Shown: one piece after another, positions 21,830 to 31,223 of the stretch | Layout of the letters: each line of letters begins with the position of its first letter | Numbering within the stretch: the first letter of the stretch is position 1 | DNA from: an uncultured Porphyromonadaceae bacterium | GTDB taxonomy: Bacteria > Bacteroidota > Bacteroidia > Bacteroidales > UBA11471 | Assembly: GCA_900542765.1 (NCBI GenBank) | Contig: UQOX01000010.1 | Coordinates: 11,572-75,571 of the forward strand | DNA: 64,000 bases | Reading direction: 5' to 3' | Position numbers and translations under genes: made by a program | Notes under the pieces: generated by a model | Seen by the model: only the letters and a program-made list of their open reading frames with translations | Databases searched by the model: none | What the model was told of the DNA's origin: nothing

Positions 21830-22900
21830 CTATTTGACGGCTCTGAAAACACCGCCCGGGAGGGTGCGTACATACCCTTTGAATTCCATTTCGAGCAATA
21901 TCGACAGAGCTTCGCCGGCCGGGAGTCCCGATGCCACGGTGAGGAGGTTGATTTGCATCTCGCCCTGTTCGTGCAGAAGTTGCAGGAGCAGGGCTTCTTT
22001 TTCGCTCATGTCGGGAAACAACGGGAGTTGCCGGCTCTCTGTCCGGTTGTCGGCGGTTTCCCAGCCCAAGGCTTCGATGAGGTCTTCGGCCGAGGTCACC
22101 AGGGCGGCAATGTTGTCGCGTATGAGTCGGTTGCACCCGGCCGAACTCTCCTGCCCGATGTTGCCCGGCAGGGCAAATACCTCCCGGTTGTAGTCGCGGG
22201 CGAGCCGCGCGGTGATGAGGGCGCCTCCTTTCTCGGCCGACTCCACGACCAGTGTGGCTTCGCTCATGCCCGCCACGATGCGGTTGCGCGCCACAAAATT
22301 GATTTTCAGTATCGGCTGTTGTGAGGTATATTCGGTGAGCAGTCCGCCGTGGCATTGGGCTTCTTGTGCCGTCGCGTGGTGTACCGAGGGGTAAAGCGTG
22401 TGCAACCCGTGTGCCAGTACGCCGATGGTCGAAAGCCCGTTTTTCAAGGCTTCCCGATGGGCACAGATGTCGATGCCGTAGGCCATGCCGCTGACGACGG
22501 TGAGCCCGGGCACGGCGCGTGACAGGTCGGTGAGCAGGTCGGCACAGAAATCCCGCCCGTAGCGTGTCGCCTTGCGCGTGCCGACAATGCTCAGTACGCG
22601 TTGCGGGTTGGGGTTGCCTTCGCCCATGAAATAGAGCATCAACGGAGCATCGGGGCATTCCCGCAGTCGTGAGGGGTAGTCGGGGTCGGTCAGGAAAATC
22701 GGCGTGATGTTTTTCTTCTCGATAAACTCCATCTCGCGGTCGGCGGCCGCGAGGGCTTTCTGCCGGGCTTCTGCGTCGAACAGCGGAGCCTTGGCGTCCA
22801 CTATCTCTCTCCATCTCTCGGGCGACTCGTCAAACAGCGGCACGATGTCGCCGCATGCTTGCAACAGGCATTCGGCGGCTTGCCGGGTCATGCCTTTCAT
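21830..22900 (-). CDS. dprA: DNA processing protein DprA
   Basis: DprA loads RecA onto incoming single-stranded DNA during natural transformation. The 356-residue product has the Rossmann/SMF domain with VGTRKATRYG, VSGMAYGID and GGLLTEY, and a C-terminal winged-helix (DML1-like) domain (EKEALLLQLLHEQGEMQINLL region). The frame is open upstream to a TGA over the thioesterase end and would encode LLRYAIALSQ, which looks like the family N-terminus, but no ATG, GTG or TTG exists there. It is the third gene of a run after hflX and the thioesterase. Confidence 0.93.
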   Translation of the reverse strand: MKGMTRQAAECLLQACGDIVPLFDESPERWREIVDAKAPLFDAEARQKALAAADREMEFIEKKNITPIFLTDPDYPSRLRECPDAPLMLYFMGEGNPNPQRVLSIVGTRKATRYGRDFCADLLTDLSRAVPGLTVVSGMAYGIDICAHREALKNGLSTIGVLAHGLHTLYPSVHHATAQEAQCHGGLLTEYTSQQPILKINFVARNRIVAGMSEATLVVESAEKGGALITARLARDYNREVFALPGNIGQESSAGCNRLIRDNIAALVTSAEDLIEALGWETADNRTESRQLPLFPDMSEKEALLLQLLHEQGEMQINLLTVASGLPAGEALSILLEMEFKGYVRTLPGGVFRAVK

Positions 22901-22946
22901 CTGGGAAAGGGCGATGGCATATCGTAGGAGAGGGTAGCACGGTCGA

Positions 22947-23357
22947 TTATATCAGGTAGTCTTTGAAAAATTCGGCCAATTCGTCGCCGCGGGTCGCGCG
23001 GCCGTTGACGGTGGCGACACTCTCCACCTTGCCCCGGGTGCAGAGCTTGTCGTCGCTTTTGCGGTAGATGTCTTGATAGAAGACATATTTGGGGCCTTCT
23101 CTCCGCATGTAGAGGCGGCACACGGCGATGTCCTTGCTGCGCAGGGAGACGCGGTATTCGATTTCGACCCGGCGCACGACGCATTCGATACCCAATTCGC
23201 GCAGGTCGGTAAATCCTTTTCCTGCACTCAGGAGAAACTCATGGCGGGCATGCTCCATGTAGTGCTGGTAATTGGCGTTGTTGACGATTCCTTGCATGTC
23301 GCATTCGTAGTCGCGAACCTTGATTTCGATTTCGTGGGTGTAGCGGGGCTTTTCCAT
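22947..23357 (-). CDS. Hotdog-fold acyl-CoA thioesterase (YbgC/FadM type)
   Basis: The 136-residue product has the 4HBT hotdog core: the active-site helix region DYECDMQGIVNNANYQHYM with the catalytic Asp of DMQG, and strands VRRVEIEYRVSL and YVFYQDIYRK. Such enzymes hydrolyse short or medium acyl-CoA thioesters, or 4-hydroxybenzoyl-CoA-like substrates. It follows hflX by 12 bp and precedes dprA by 46 bp on the same strand. Confidence 0.88.
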   Translation of the reverse strand: MEKPRYTHEIEIKVRDYECDMQGIVNNANYQHYMEHARHEFLLSAGKGFTDLRELGIECVVRRVEIEYRVSLRSKDIAVCRLYMRREGPKYVFYQDIYRKSDDKLCTRGKVESVATVNGRATRGDELAEFFKDYLI

Positions 23358-23369
23358 GACTGAACGTGT

Positions 23370-24611
23370 TTAAAAGTTGTCGCTGTTTCCGCTCTCATCG
23401 AGAGAGTCGTATTTCTCAAAAAGAAAGTCGTTGTAGGGGAAGCGGGTGACGTGTATCTCTTTTACCCGTTGATAGAGGAGCTGTTTCAGCTCTTCGATGT
23501 TGTTGCGTTCGCGGGCCGAGATGAAGATGCAGTTCTCGTGCATGCGCGACATCCATGTCTCTTTCAGCTCTTCGAGGGGGATATTCTCCCGCGTGCGGGG
23601 TGACAGGTCGTCGGGCTCCTTTTCGATGTGTTTGTAGGCATCGATTTTGTTGAAGACGAGAATCATCGGTTTGTCGGTGGCGTTGCATACCTCGTAAAGG
23701 GTCTTGTTCACGATTTCGATTTGTTCTTCAAAAGCGGGGTGGGAGATGTCGACGATGTGCAGGAGCAGGTCGGCCTCACGCACCTCGTCGAGGGTCGACT
23801 TGAACGACTCGACCAGGTGGGTGGGCAGTTTGCGAATGAATCCCACCGTGTCGGTGAGCAGGAACGGCAGGTTGTCGATGATGACTTTGCGCACGGTCGT
23901 GTCGAGCGTGGCGAAGAGTTTGTTCTCGGCAAAGACTTCCGATTTGCTCAACAGGTTCATCAAGGTCGATTTTCCCACGTTGGTATATCCCACGAGAGCC
24001 ACGCGCACCATCTTGCCGCGGTTTTTGCGCTGAATGCTTTTCTGCCGGTCGATGTGCTTCAACTCTTGTTTGAGCAGGGCGATTTTGTCGAGAATGATAC
24101 GGCGGTCGGTCTCGATTTGCGTTTCACCGGGACCGCGCATGCCGATACCGCCCCGTTGCCGTTCGAGGTGGGTCCACAGTCGGGTAAGCCGGGGCAGGAG
24201 GTATTGGTATTGGGCCAGTTCCACTTGTGACTTGGCGTGAGCTGTTTGGGCGCGTTTGGCGAAGATGTCGAGAATGAGGCTTGTGCGGTCGAGAATTTTC
24301 ACCTGCAAAGCCTGTTCGATGTTTTTCAACTGTTTGGGTGAGAGTTCATCGTCGCAGATGACGAGACCTATTTCGTTTTCGTCGACAAAGGTTTTTATCT
24401 CGGCCAGTTTCCCGCTGCCCACGAAGGTTACCGAGTTGGGCTGGTCGATGCGTTGCAGGAATTTCTTGACCGGTTCGGCACCGGCGGTCTCGGCGAGAAA
24501 TGCCAGTTCGTCGAGGTATTCGTTGGCTTTGGCCTCGTTCTGCGTGGGGGTAATCAGGCCCACCAGCACGGCGCGTTCGTTGACTTCTTCGGTGAGTATA
24601 AATTCTTTCAT
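23370..24611 (-). CDS. hflX: Ribosome-associated GTPase HflX
   Basis: HflX splits stalled or stressed ribosomes. The 413-residue product begins MKEFILTEEVNERAVLVG and has the HflX N-terminal domain. The G domain includes GYTNVGKST (G1), the DTVGF switch and NKID, with the preceding GGIGMRGPGETQIETDRR glycine-rich segment. The ATG at 24611 is selected over a longer GC-rich frame upstream that carries no homology. A TATCTTTG box is at 24717-24724 on this strand. Confidence 0.95.
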   Translation of the reverse strand: MKEFILTEEVNERAVLVGLITPTQNEAKANEYLDELAFLAETAGAEPVKKFLQRIDQPNSVTFVGSGKLAEIKTFVDENEIGLVICDDELSPKQLKNIEQALQVKILDRTSLILDIFAKRAQTAHAKSQVELAQYQYLLPRLTRLWTHLERQRGGIGMRGPGETQIETDRRIILDKIALLKQELKHIDRQKSIQRKNRGKMVRVALVGYTNVGKSTLMNLLSKSEVFAENKLFATLDTTVRKVIIDNLPFLLTDTVGFIRKLPTHLVESFKSTLDEVREADLLLHIVDISHPAFEEQIEIVNKTLYEVCNATDKPMILVFNKIDAYKHIEKEPDDLSPRTRENIPLEELKETWMSRMHENCIFISARERNNIEELKQLLYQRVKEIHVTRFPYNDFLFEKYDSLDESGNSDNF

Positions 24612-24716
24612 GCCAGGGTTGTTTACACAATATGTGGCGAACGGCGGGACAGCGGCGGTAAGGGTGGAAACGGGGTTTCTTTTCTTTCCCGGCGCCGGGC
24701 TGCCGGCTCTTCCATA

Positions 24717-24724
24717 CAAAGATA
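24717..24724 (-). promoter_or_regulatory. -7 box for hflX
   Basis: The minus strand reads TATCTTTG. It sits in the 140-bp gap between the acetyltransferase gene and hflX. Transcription would start about 100 bases before the hflX ATG. No clear -33 TTTG was found. Confidence 0.45.
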
Positions 24725-24751
24725 AGAAGATATTTCGGAATATCGTTGCGG

Positions 24752-25324
24752 TCAGGCCGTTTTGTCGTCGATCGGAGTGCGGCGAACCACGCGGGCGGGA
24801 TTGCCCACGGCGACCGAGTCGTCGGGAATGTCTTTCACGACGACGCTTCCGGCGCCGATGATGCAGCGGTTGCCGATGGTGACGCCGGGGCATATCACCG
24901 TTCCGCCCCCTATCCAGCAGTCGTCGCCGATGGTGACCGGCTCGCCGTGCTCGACACCCGTGGCCCGTTCGCGATAGTCGAGCGGGTGCATGGGACAGTA
25001 TATCTGCACGTTGGGGCCGATGAGAATGTTGCGGCCGAGCTTTACCCGGGCAGTGTCGAGTATGGTGCAGTTGTAGTTGATGAATCCGTTTTCGCCCCCT
25101 TCGATGAGGAAGCCGAAGTCACACAGGAACGGCGGTTGCACGATGAGCGAAGGGTGCGTATTGGGGAGAAGTTGCCGCAAGGTGTCGTTGCGGGTGAGGC
25201 AGTCGGCAAACGATTCCCGGTTATATCGCTCGGCGATGCGCAGGGCATTTTGGTGCAGGGCGGTGAGTTCGGGGTCGAAGGGTGAATAGACTTCACCGGC
25301 CAGCATTTTTTCTTTTTCTGTCAT
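24752..25324 (-). CDS. Maltose/galactoside O-acetyltransferase-like protein
   Basis: The 190-residue product is a left-handed beta-helix acetyltransferase of the Maa/LacA type. It has the Mac N-terminal motif (EKEKMLAGEVYSPFDPEL), the hexapeptide repeat core and the active-site His in QIYCPMHPLDYRER. The C-terminal GGGTVICPGVTIGNRCIIGA and AVGNPARVVR are family hallmarks. The acceptor sugar is unknown. It ends a run of minus-strand genes and is 6 bp after a truncated yaaA remnant. Confidence 0.92.
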   Translation of the reverse strand: MTEKEKMLAGEVYSPFDPELTALHQNALRIAERYNRESFADCLTRNDTLRQLLPNTHPSLIVQPPFLCDFGFLIEGGENGFINYNCTILDTARVKLGRNILIGPNVQIYCPMHPLDYRERATGVEHGEPVTIGDDCWIGGGTVICPGVTIGNRCIIGAGSVVVKDIPDDSVAVGNPARVVRRTPIDDKTA

Positions 25325-25330
25325 GTCGGG

Positions 25331-25564
25331 TTATTCGTGAGTGTAGATGTAGATGTGGTTGTGGTTGTCGGAGCGTTGCGGGTTGAACCGGAACCCTTCC
25401 CACTCGAAGGCTTCAAGCGTGTCGGGCGTCTCGATGCGCTCTCTCAGCAGATGGCGCGCCATGGCGCCGCGTGCCATTTTGGTGTTGACGACGACGGTCT
25501 TCCAGCCGTCGTTGTGCCGTATTTGGAATTGGGGGCGTGACGATGTGCGTCTCACGCGAGGCAA
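25331..25564 (-). pseudogene. yaaA: 3' remnant of a YaaA-family gene
   Basis: The 77-codon frame matches only the C-terminus of YaaA, the peroxide stress/DUF328 protein: KMARGAMARHLLRERIETPD, then LEAFEWEGFRFNP, correspond to KARGLMxRxIIENRLTxPE and GYxFD in known members. Normal YaaA is about 250 residues, so roughly 190 N-terminal residues are missing and the first dozen residues here have no counterpart. It lies between maa and an acyl-CoA ligase, beside a 14-bp perfect hairpin. A deletion scar is the likely explanation; a short real gene is possible but less likely. Confidence 0.72.
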
Positions 25565-25588
25565 TAACCCCGAAGGTTATTGCCTCGC
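25556..25588. repeat. 14-bp perfect inverted repeat beside the yaaA remnant
   Basis: GCGAGGCAATAACC (25556-25569) and GGTTATTGCCTCGC (25575-25588) enclose CCGAA. Outer bases CGATG and CATCG can extend the arms past a bulge. No T-run follows on either strand. It lies 32 bp beyond the acyl-CoA ligase stop and may act as a transcript end or mark the break that removed most of yaaA. Confidence 0.75.
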
Positions 25589-25619
25589 GCATCGTTTGGG
25601 TGAGGAGAATGGTTGCTCG

Positions 25620-27272
<1,653 letters not shown>

Positions 27273-27292
27273 GATGAGGGTGATTTTGGGGG

Positions 27293-27865
27293 TTATGCCG
27301 GTACATATACCACGGCCAGTATTTTGGCGGGACGACCGCCGTGTGCGTGGACGTGGTGCGGGACGATGGAGTCGTAATAGATGCTTTCGCCGGCGTTGAG
27401 GACGTAGTTTTTGTTGCCGTAGGTGATTTCGATGCAGCCTTCGGTCACGATGATAAACTCTTCGCCTTCGTGTGACGAGAGTTCATGCTCGTCTTTCTCG
27501 ATGGGGGATATTTCGATGGAGAAAGGTTCCATGTGCCGGTTGGCCTTGTTGTGGGCCAGCGAGTGGTAGTGCATGTGCGACGGGGTGCGGGTCGAGTTGG
27601 TCGAGAAACTCACGTCGGCACTGTTGATGTTCGACACGGCCGGGCCCAAATCGTCTTGGTCGTCGAGGAACGTACCCAGCCGGGTGCCTAATGCCCGCGC
27701 GATTTTCAACAGAATCGACAATGCCGGCAGGTCGGTGTTTTCTTCGATTTGGGTCAGTTGTTCTTGGCTGATGCCCGCTTGGCGGGACAGTTCTTCTTGG
27801 GACATTTTTTTTTCTTCCCGGAAGTGGCGTATTTTTTCGCCTACTGAGGTTGTATGTGATGTCAT
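27293..27865 (-). CDS. XRE HTH-cupin transcriptional regulator
   Basis: The 190-residue product has an N-terminal XRE helix-turn-helix ([20 protein letters not shown], then [19 protein letters not shown]) at about residues 8-60, and a C-terminal cupin with [14 protein letters not shown] and [14 protein letters not shown]. Such regulators often sense a small ligand and control adjacent enzymes. It is immediately upstream of the acyl-CoA ligase, a common Bacteroidetes pair. Confidence 0.92.
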   Translation of the reverse strand: MTSHTTSVGEKIRHFREEKKMSQEELSRQAGISQEQLTQIEENTDLPALSILLKIARALGTRLGTFLDDQDDLGPAVSNINSADVSFSTNSTRTPSHMHYHSLAHNKANRHMEPFSIEISPIEKDEHELSSHEGEEFIIVTEGCIEITYGNKNYVLNAGESIYYDSIVPHHVHAHGGRPAKILAVVYVPA

Positions 27866-27994
27866 GGTTGTGTGATGAAAAAATCTTTTTTTTGGAGAGG
27901 ACGAAGTTATGATAATATTTTCTTTCTTCCCAAGTTTTTGTTTTAAATCTTTTGGAAAGGAATTTTCAAAGTAATGATTTGGAGTTTTAAAGGC

Positions 27995-29227
27995 TTACCA
28001 GCTCGATGTCGAACCGCCTCCTCCGGAGAGGCCGCCACCGAATCCTCCGCCGAAATGGCCTCCACCGCCGAATCCTCCACCGCGGCCGCCTCCGCCGATG
28101 ATGGGGGTGATGATGATGGGGAGCGTGTAGGGAACGACATTTTCGAAGTGGCAGTGCCGGCAACGATAGCGTTTCTCTCCGAGCCCGCTTTGGAAGGGGG
28201 TGGCCGGTGTGATGATGCGGTCGCTTTCGAGGGCGTAGGTGTGAGCGTGGCAGCGCGGGCATTCGGCATAGTGCGACTCTTTGTTGGGGAAGGCATAGAC
28301 CTCGGTGGCCCCGCAGTGGTCGCACAGCCACACGTCGTAGTCGACCGAGCGGACGATTTCCTCGGCATTCTCCTTCGAGGTGAGGAACCGGTTGTCTTCC
28401 TCTTCGTTGAGCTTGTGCATGGGGTGCCCGCAGTTCTCGCATTTACGTTCGGCGTTGCGCAATCGGTGCATGCTTCGTCGGATAAACAGGTAGGTGAACA
28501 GGTTGAAGAGCGGGAAAATCACCGCCATGATTTTTAGTGTGGGGAGTTGGTTTTCGAGGGCCCGATAGCGTACAGGCGGTTTTTTCTCCTGCAATGGCGT
28601 GCGCAGCATGAGCAGTATGACGACCGAGAAGAGCAGCGACAGCCCGAGGTACATCTCGATGAGGACAAACCAGTCGCCCTCTTCGCGAGTTGTGGCGGCA
28701 TATACCTCGCCTTGGTGGTCGGGGGCTTCGATGATGTCGCAGATGCGGGTTATACCCAGCACCATACCCAGGTCGTAGTCTCCTTGGCGGAATGCCGGCA
28801 GCATCTCCTGGGCTTGTATGCGCTTGCACAAGGCATCGGGCAAGATGCCTTCGAGGCCGTAGCCCACTTCGAAGCGTATCTTGCGTTGGTCGAGGACGAA
28901 GAGCACCAGCAGGCCGTTGTCGTTTTCTTTCTGTCCGATGCCCCAGCGGCTGAACAGTTCGTTGGAGAACGATTCGAGGTCTTGGTCGCCAATCGATTCG
29001 ACCACGACGACTGCCGTCTCGGCCGTGGTGCGGCGGCGGAGCGAGTCGAGACGGGTGTTGATGAGGCTTTCGGCCTGTGGCCCGAGTATGCCGTCGGGGT
29101 TGGAGACGAACCGCCGGGCGTCGCTTATTTGCACGTTGGGAACGGTTTCGACCCGGTATTCGGCGGCCGGCGCCATTCCGCAGGTGAATAATATCAGGAA
29201 AAGGAAAAGTCTGATTCTTATGTTCAT
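27995..29227 (-). CDS. TPM-domain membrane protein with zinc ribbons (YgcG-like)
   Basis: The 410-residue product has a signal peptide, then a TPM domain from about residue 35 to 160 (NPDGILGPQ, VVVVESIGDQDLESFSNELF). Two membrane segments follow. The C-terminal half has four CxxC pairs (CENCG, CDHCG, CPRCH, CRHCH), likely two zinc ribbons, and ends in a glycine-rich tail closing with STSSW. TPM proteins of this kind are linked to membrane or photosystem repair; the exact role here is unknown. dgt is 14 bp upstream on the same strand. Confidence 0.85.
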   Translation of the reverse strand: MNIRIRLFLFLILFTCGMAPAAEYRVETVPNVQISDARRFVSNPDGILGPQAESLINTRLDSLRRRTTAETAVVVVESIGDQDLESFSNELFSRWGIGQKENDNGLLVLFVLDQRKIRFEVGYGLEGILPDALCKRIQAQEMLPAFRQGDYDLGMVLGITRICDIIEAPDHQGEVYAATTREEGDWFVLIEMYLGLSLLFSVVILLMLRTPLQEKKPPVRYRALENQLPTLKIMAVIFPLFNLFTYLFIRRSMHRLRNAERKCENCGHPMHKLNEEEDNRFLTSKENAEEIVRSVDYDVWLCDHCGATEVYAFPNKESHYAECPRCHAHTYALESDRIITPATPFQSGLGEKRYRCRHCHFENVVPYTLPIIITPIIGGGGRGGGFGGGGHFGGGFGGGLSGGGGSTSSW

Positions 29228-29241
29228 AGCACGATGGGTGA

Positions 29242-30591
29242 TTATAAGGCCGGCAGGCTCATGCCGTTGATTTTGCGATAGAGGTCGAGGGCATAGACGT
29301 CGGTCATGCCCGAGATGTAGTCGATGACAGCTTGTATGCGGGTGAAGGTGTCGTCGCTCTGCATCTCATACTGGCCGGGCACTTTGTTGAGCAGCAGTTG
29401 TGAATAGGCTTTTTCGGGGTTGAGCACGGCATCGATGAGCTTGTCGAGCAGGACGGTGATGATGCGGTTACCGGCCAGTTCGATGTCGAGAACGTCGGAG
29501 GCTTTGTAGATGTAGCGGTAGGCCACGTCAGAGCAAGCCTTGTAGGCGTTGCGGGGCGTGTCGCTTATCTGCTCGATGAGGCAGCCTTTGAGTTCTCCGC
29601 GCAGCAACTCGTCGTCGAGTTCGACAAAGACGCGCGAGCATTCGTCGACCAGCTTGCCGATGACGCACGAGCGCAGGTAGGCAATCTGTTCGTTGAGGTC
29701 GGAGACGATGTGCAGGGTCTCTTCGATTCTCTGGCGGCGTTCACCGGTGAAGAAGTCGAGGAAGAGCTGTTCCACGACATCGGTCGTGAGAATCTTCAAC
29801 TTGTGGGCATCTTCGATGTCCATGATTTGATAGCAGATGTCGTCGGCCGCCTCGACCAGGTACACCAGCGGGTGGCGGCAGTAGCGCACTCCGTTGTCGG
29901 GTATGCGCAACATGCCCAGTTCGTCGGCAATGCGGATAAAGTCGTTGCGTTCCGACGTGAAAAAGCCCAACTTTCCTTTTTCTCCGGCCAACGTCGACTC
30001 ATAGGGGTATTTCACGATGGAGGCCAGCGTTGAGTAGGTCATGACAAACCCGCCTTCGCGGCGCCCTTTGAACTGGTGGGTGAGCAGTCGGAAGGCGTTG
30101 GCGTTTCCCTCGAAATGGGTGAGGTCTTTCCACTGGTCGTCGTTGAACGCGAGCCGCTCTTTGAGTTGCAGGCCGTTGCCTTCGGAAAAGTAGGTGGCGA
30201 TGGCTTTCTCTCCCGAGTGGCCGAACGGCGGGTTGCCCAAGTCGTGGGCCAGGCAGGCCGCGGCCACGATGGCGCCGATGCCGTGGAACTTGTCGACCCA
30301 GGCTTCGTCCCGGTATTTCTCGGCCAGGGCGGCCGAGATGTTATTGCCCAACGAACGTCCCACGCACGACACTTCGAGGCTGTGGGTGAGACGGTTGTGC
30401 ACGAATATGCTGCCCGGGAGCGGAAACACCTGCGTCTTGTTTTGCAACCGGCGGAATGGCGATGAGAATACCAGCCGGTCGTAATCGCGCTGGAAATCGG
30501 TGCGTGTGTGCTGGTGGGCGTCGTGGTAACGTTCGAGTCCGAATCGTTTCGACGACAGCAGCCGTTCCCAACTCATGATTCTTTCTTCCAT
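29242..30591 (-). CDS. dgt: Deoxyguanosinetriphosphate triphosphohydrolase
   Basis: Dgt-type HD-domain enzyme that hydrolyses dNTPs to deoxynucleoside and triphosphate. The 449-residue product carries HNRLTHSLEVSCVGRSLG and AACLAHDLGNPPFGHSGE, which hold the HD motif residues, and a later YLVEAADDICYQIMDIEDAH. The ATG at 30591 is used, with a second ATG at 30576 (MSWERL) as an alternative. An upstream TATCTTTG box (minus) at 30620-30627 argues against longer starts. dut lies divergently next door, so two dNTP-balancing genes share one intergenic region. Confidence 0.93.
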   Translation of the reverse strand: MEERIMSWERLLSSKRFGLERYHDAHQHTRTDFQRDYDRLVFSSPFRRLQNKTQVFPLPGSIFVHNRLTHSLEVSCVGRSLGNNISAALAEKYRDEAWVDKFHGIGAIVAAACLAHDLGNPPFGHSGEKAIATYFSEGNGLQLKERLAFNDDQWKDLTHFEGNANAFRLLTHQFKGRREGGFVMTYSTLASIVKYPYESTLAGEKGKLGFFTSERNDFIRIADELGMLRIPDNGVRYCRHPLVYLVEAADDICYQIMDIEDAHKLKILTTDVVEQLFLDFFTGERRQRIEETLHIVSDLNEQIAYLRSCVIGKLVDECSRVFVELDDELLRGELKGCLIEQISDTPRNAYKACSDVAYRYIYKASDVLDIELAGNRIITVLLDKLIDAVLNPEKAYSQLLLNKVPGQYEMQSDDTFTRIQAVIDYISGMTDVYALDLYRKINGMSLPAL

Positions 30592-30619
30592 AAAATTTCT
30601 CCTCTTTGAGAATGAAGAG

Positions 30620-30627
30620 CAAAGATA
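30620..30627 (-). promoter_or_regulatory. -7 box for dgt
   Basis: The minus strand reads TATCTTTG, 28 bases before the dgt ATG. A -33 partner was not clear. Confidence 0.5.
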
Positions 30628-30764
30628 CGAAAAGTTGCCGTATTGCCCTAATTTTGCAGGAAAGTTGCTTTCTATCGGTAAAAAATGAAAAAATAGGCGG
30701 CGACTTTCGTGAGATTTCGTTATTTTCGCCGATAATATTTTCGATAAAATCACAGCCTTGCAAT

Positions 30765-31202
30765 ATGGAGACAATCGTGAAAATCATCAATCGGTCCAAA
30801 CACCCTCTTCCTGCATACGAAACCCCGCAATCGGCCGGCATGGACATTCGTGCCAATCTCGACGCGCCCATCGTGCTCAAACCCCTGCAACGAGTGCTTG
30901 TGCCCACCGGGCTCTACATCGAGTTGCCGGTCGGATATGAGGCGCAGATGCGTCCCCGCAGCGGCCTGGCCCTGAAAAAGGGCATCACCTTGCTGAATAC
31001 CCCCGGTACCATCGATGCCGATTATCGCGGGGAGATAGGAGTGATACTCATCAACCTTTCCGACCGGGATTTTACGATTGCCGATGGCGAGCGCATCTGC
31101 CAGATGGTGGTGGCGCCTCACAGTCGGGTCGTGTGGAACGAGACCGACACGCTGGCCGACAGTGAACGTGGTGCCGGCGGTTTCGGACACACGGGCGTGT
31201 AA
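30765..31202 (+). CDS. dut: dUTP diphosphatase
   Basis: Dut removes dUTP to keep uracil out of DNA and supplies dUMP. The 145-residue product shows all five trimeric dUTPase motifs: [42 protein letters not shown] and [10 protein letters not shown]. The ATG at 30765 gives the normal length. A TPR protein starts 21 bp later. In this window dut leads into the TPR, DUF4292-like and EnvC-like genes, which run as one plus-strand unit toward the glycan locus. Confidence 0.97.
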   Translation: METIVKIINRSKHPLPAYETPQSAGMDIRANLDAPIVLKPLQRVLVPTGLYIELPVGYEAQMRPRSGLALKKGITLLNTPGTIDADYRGEIGVILINLSDRDFTIADGERICQMVVAPHSRVVWNETDTLADSERGAGGFGHTGV

Positions 31203-31223
31203 CCAGGGCGAAACTACATCTCG

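Noticed and set aside
24612-24893. Upstream extension of HflX
   Set aside because: The GC-rich frame encodes a basic peptide with no HflX similarity and overlaps the acetyltransferase gene and a promoter box.
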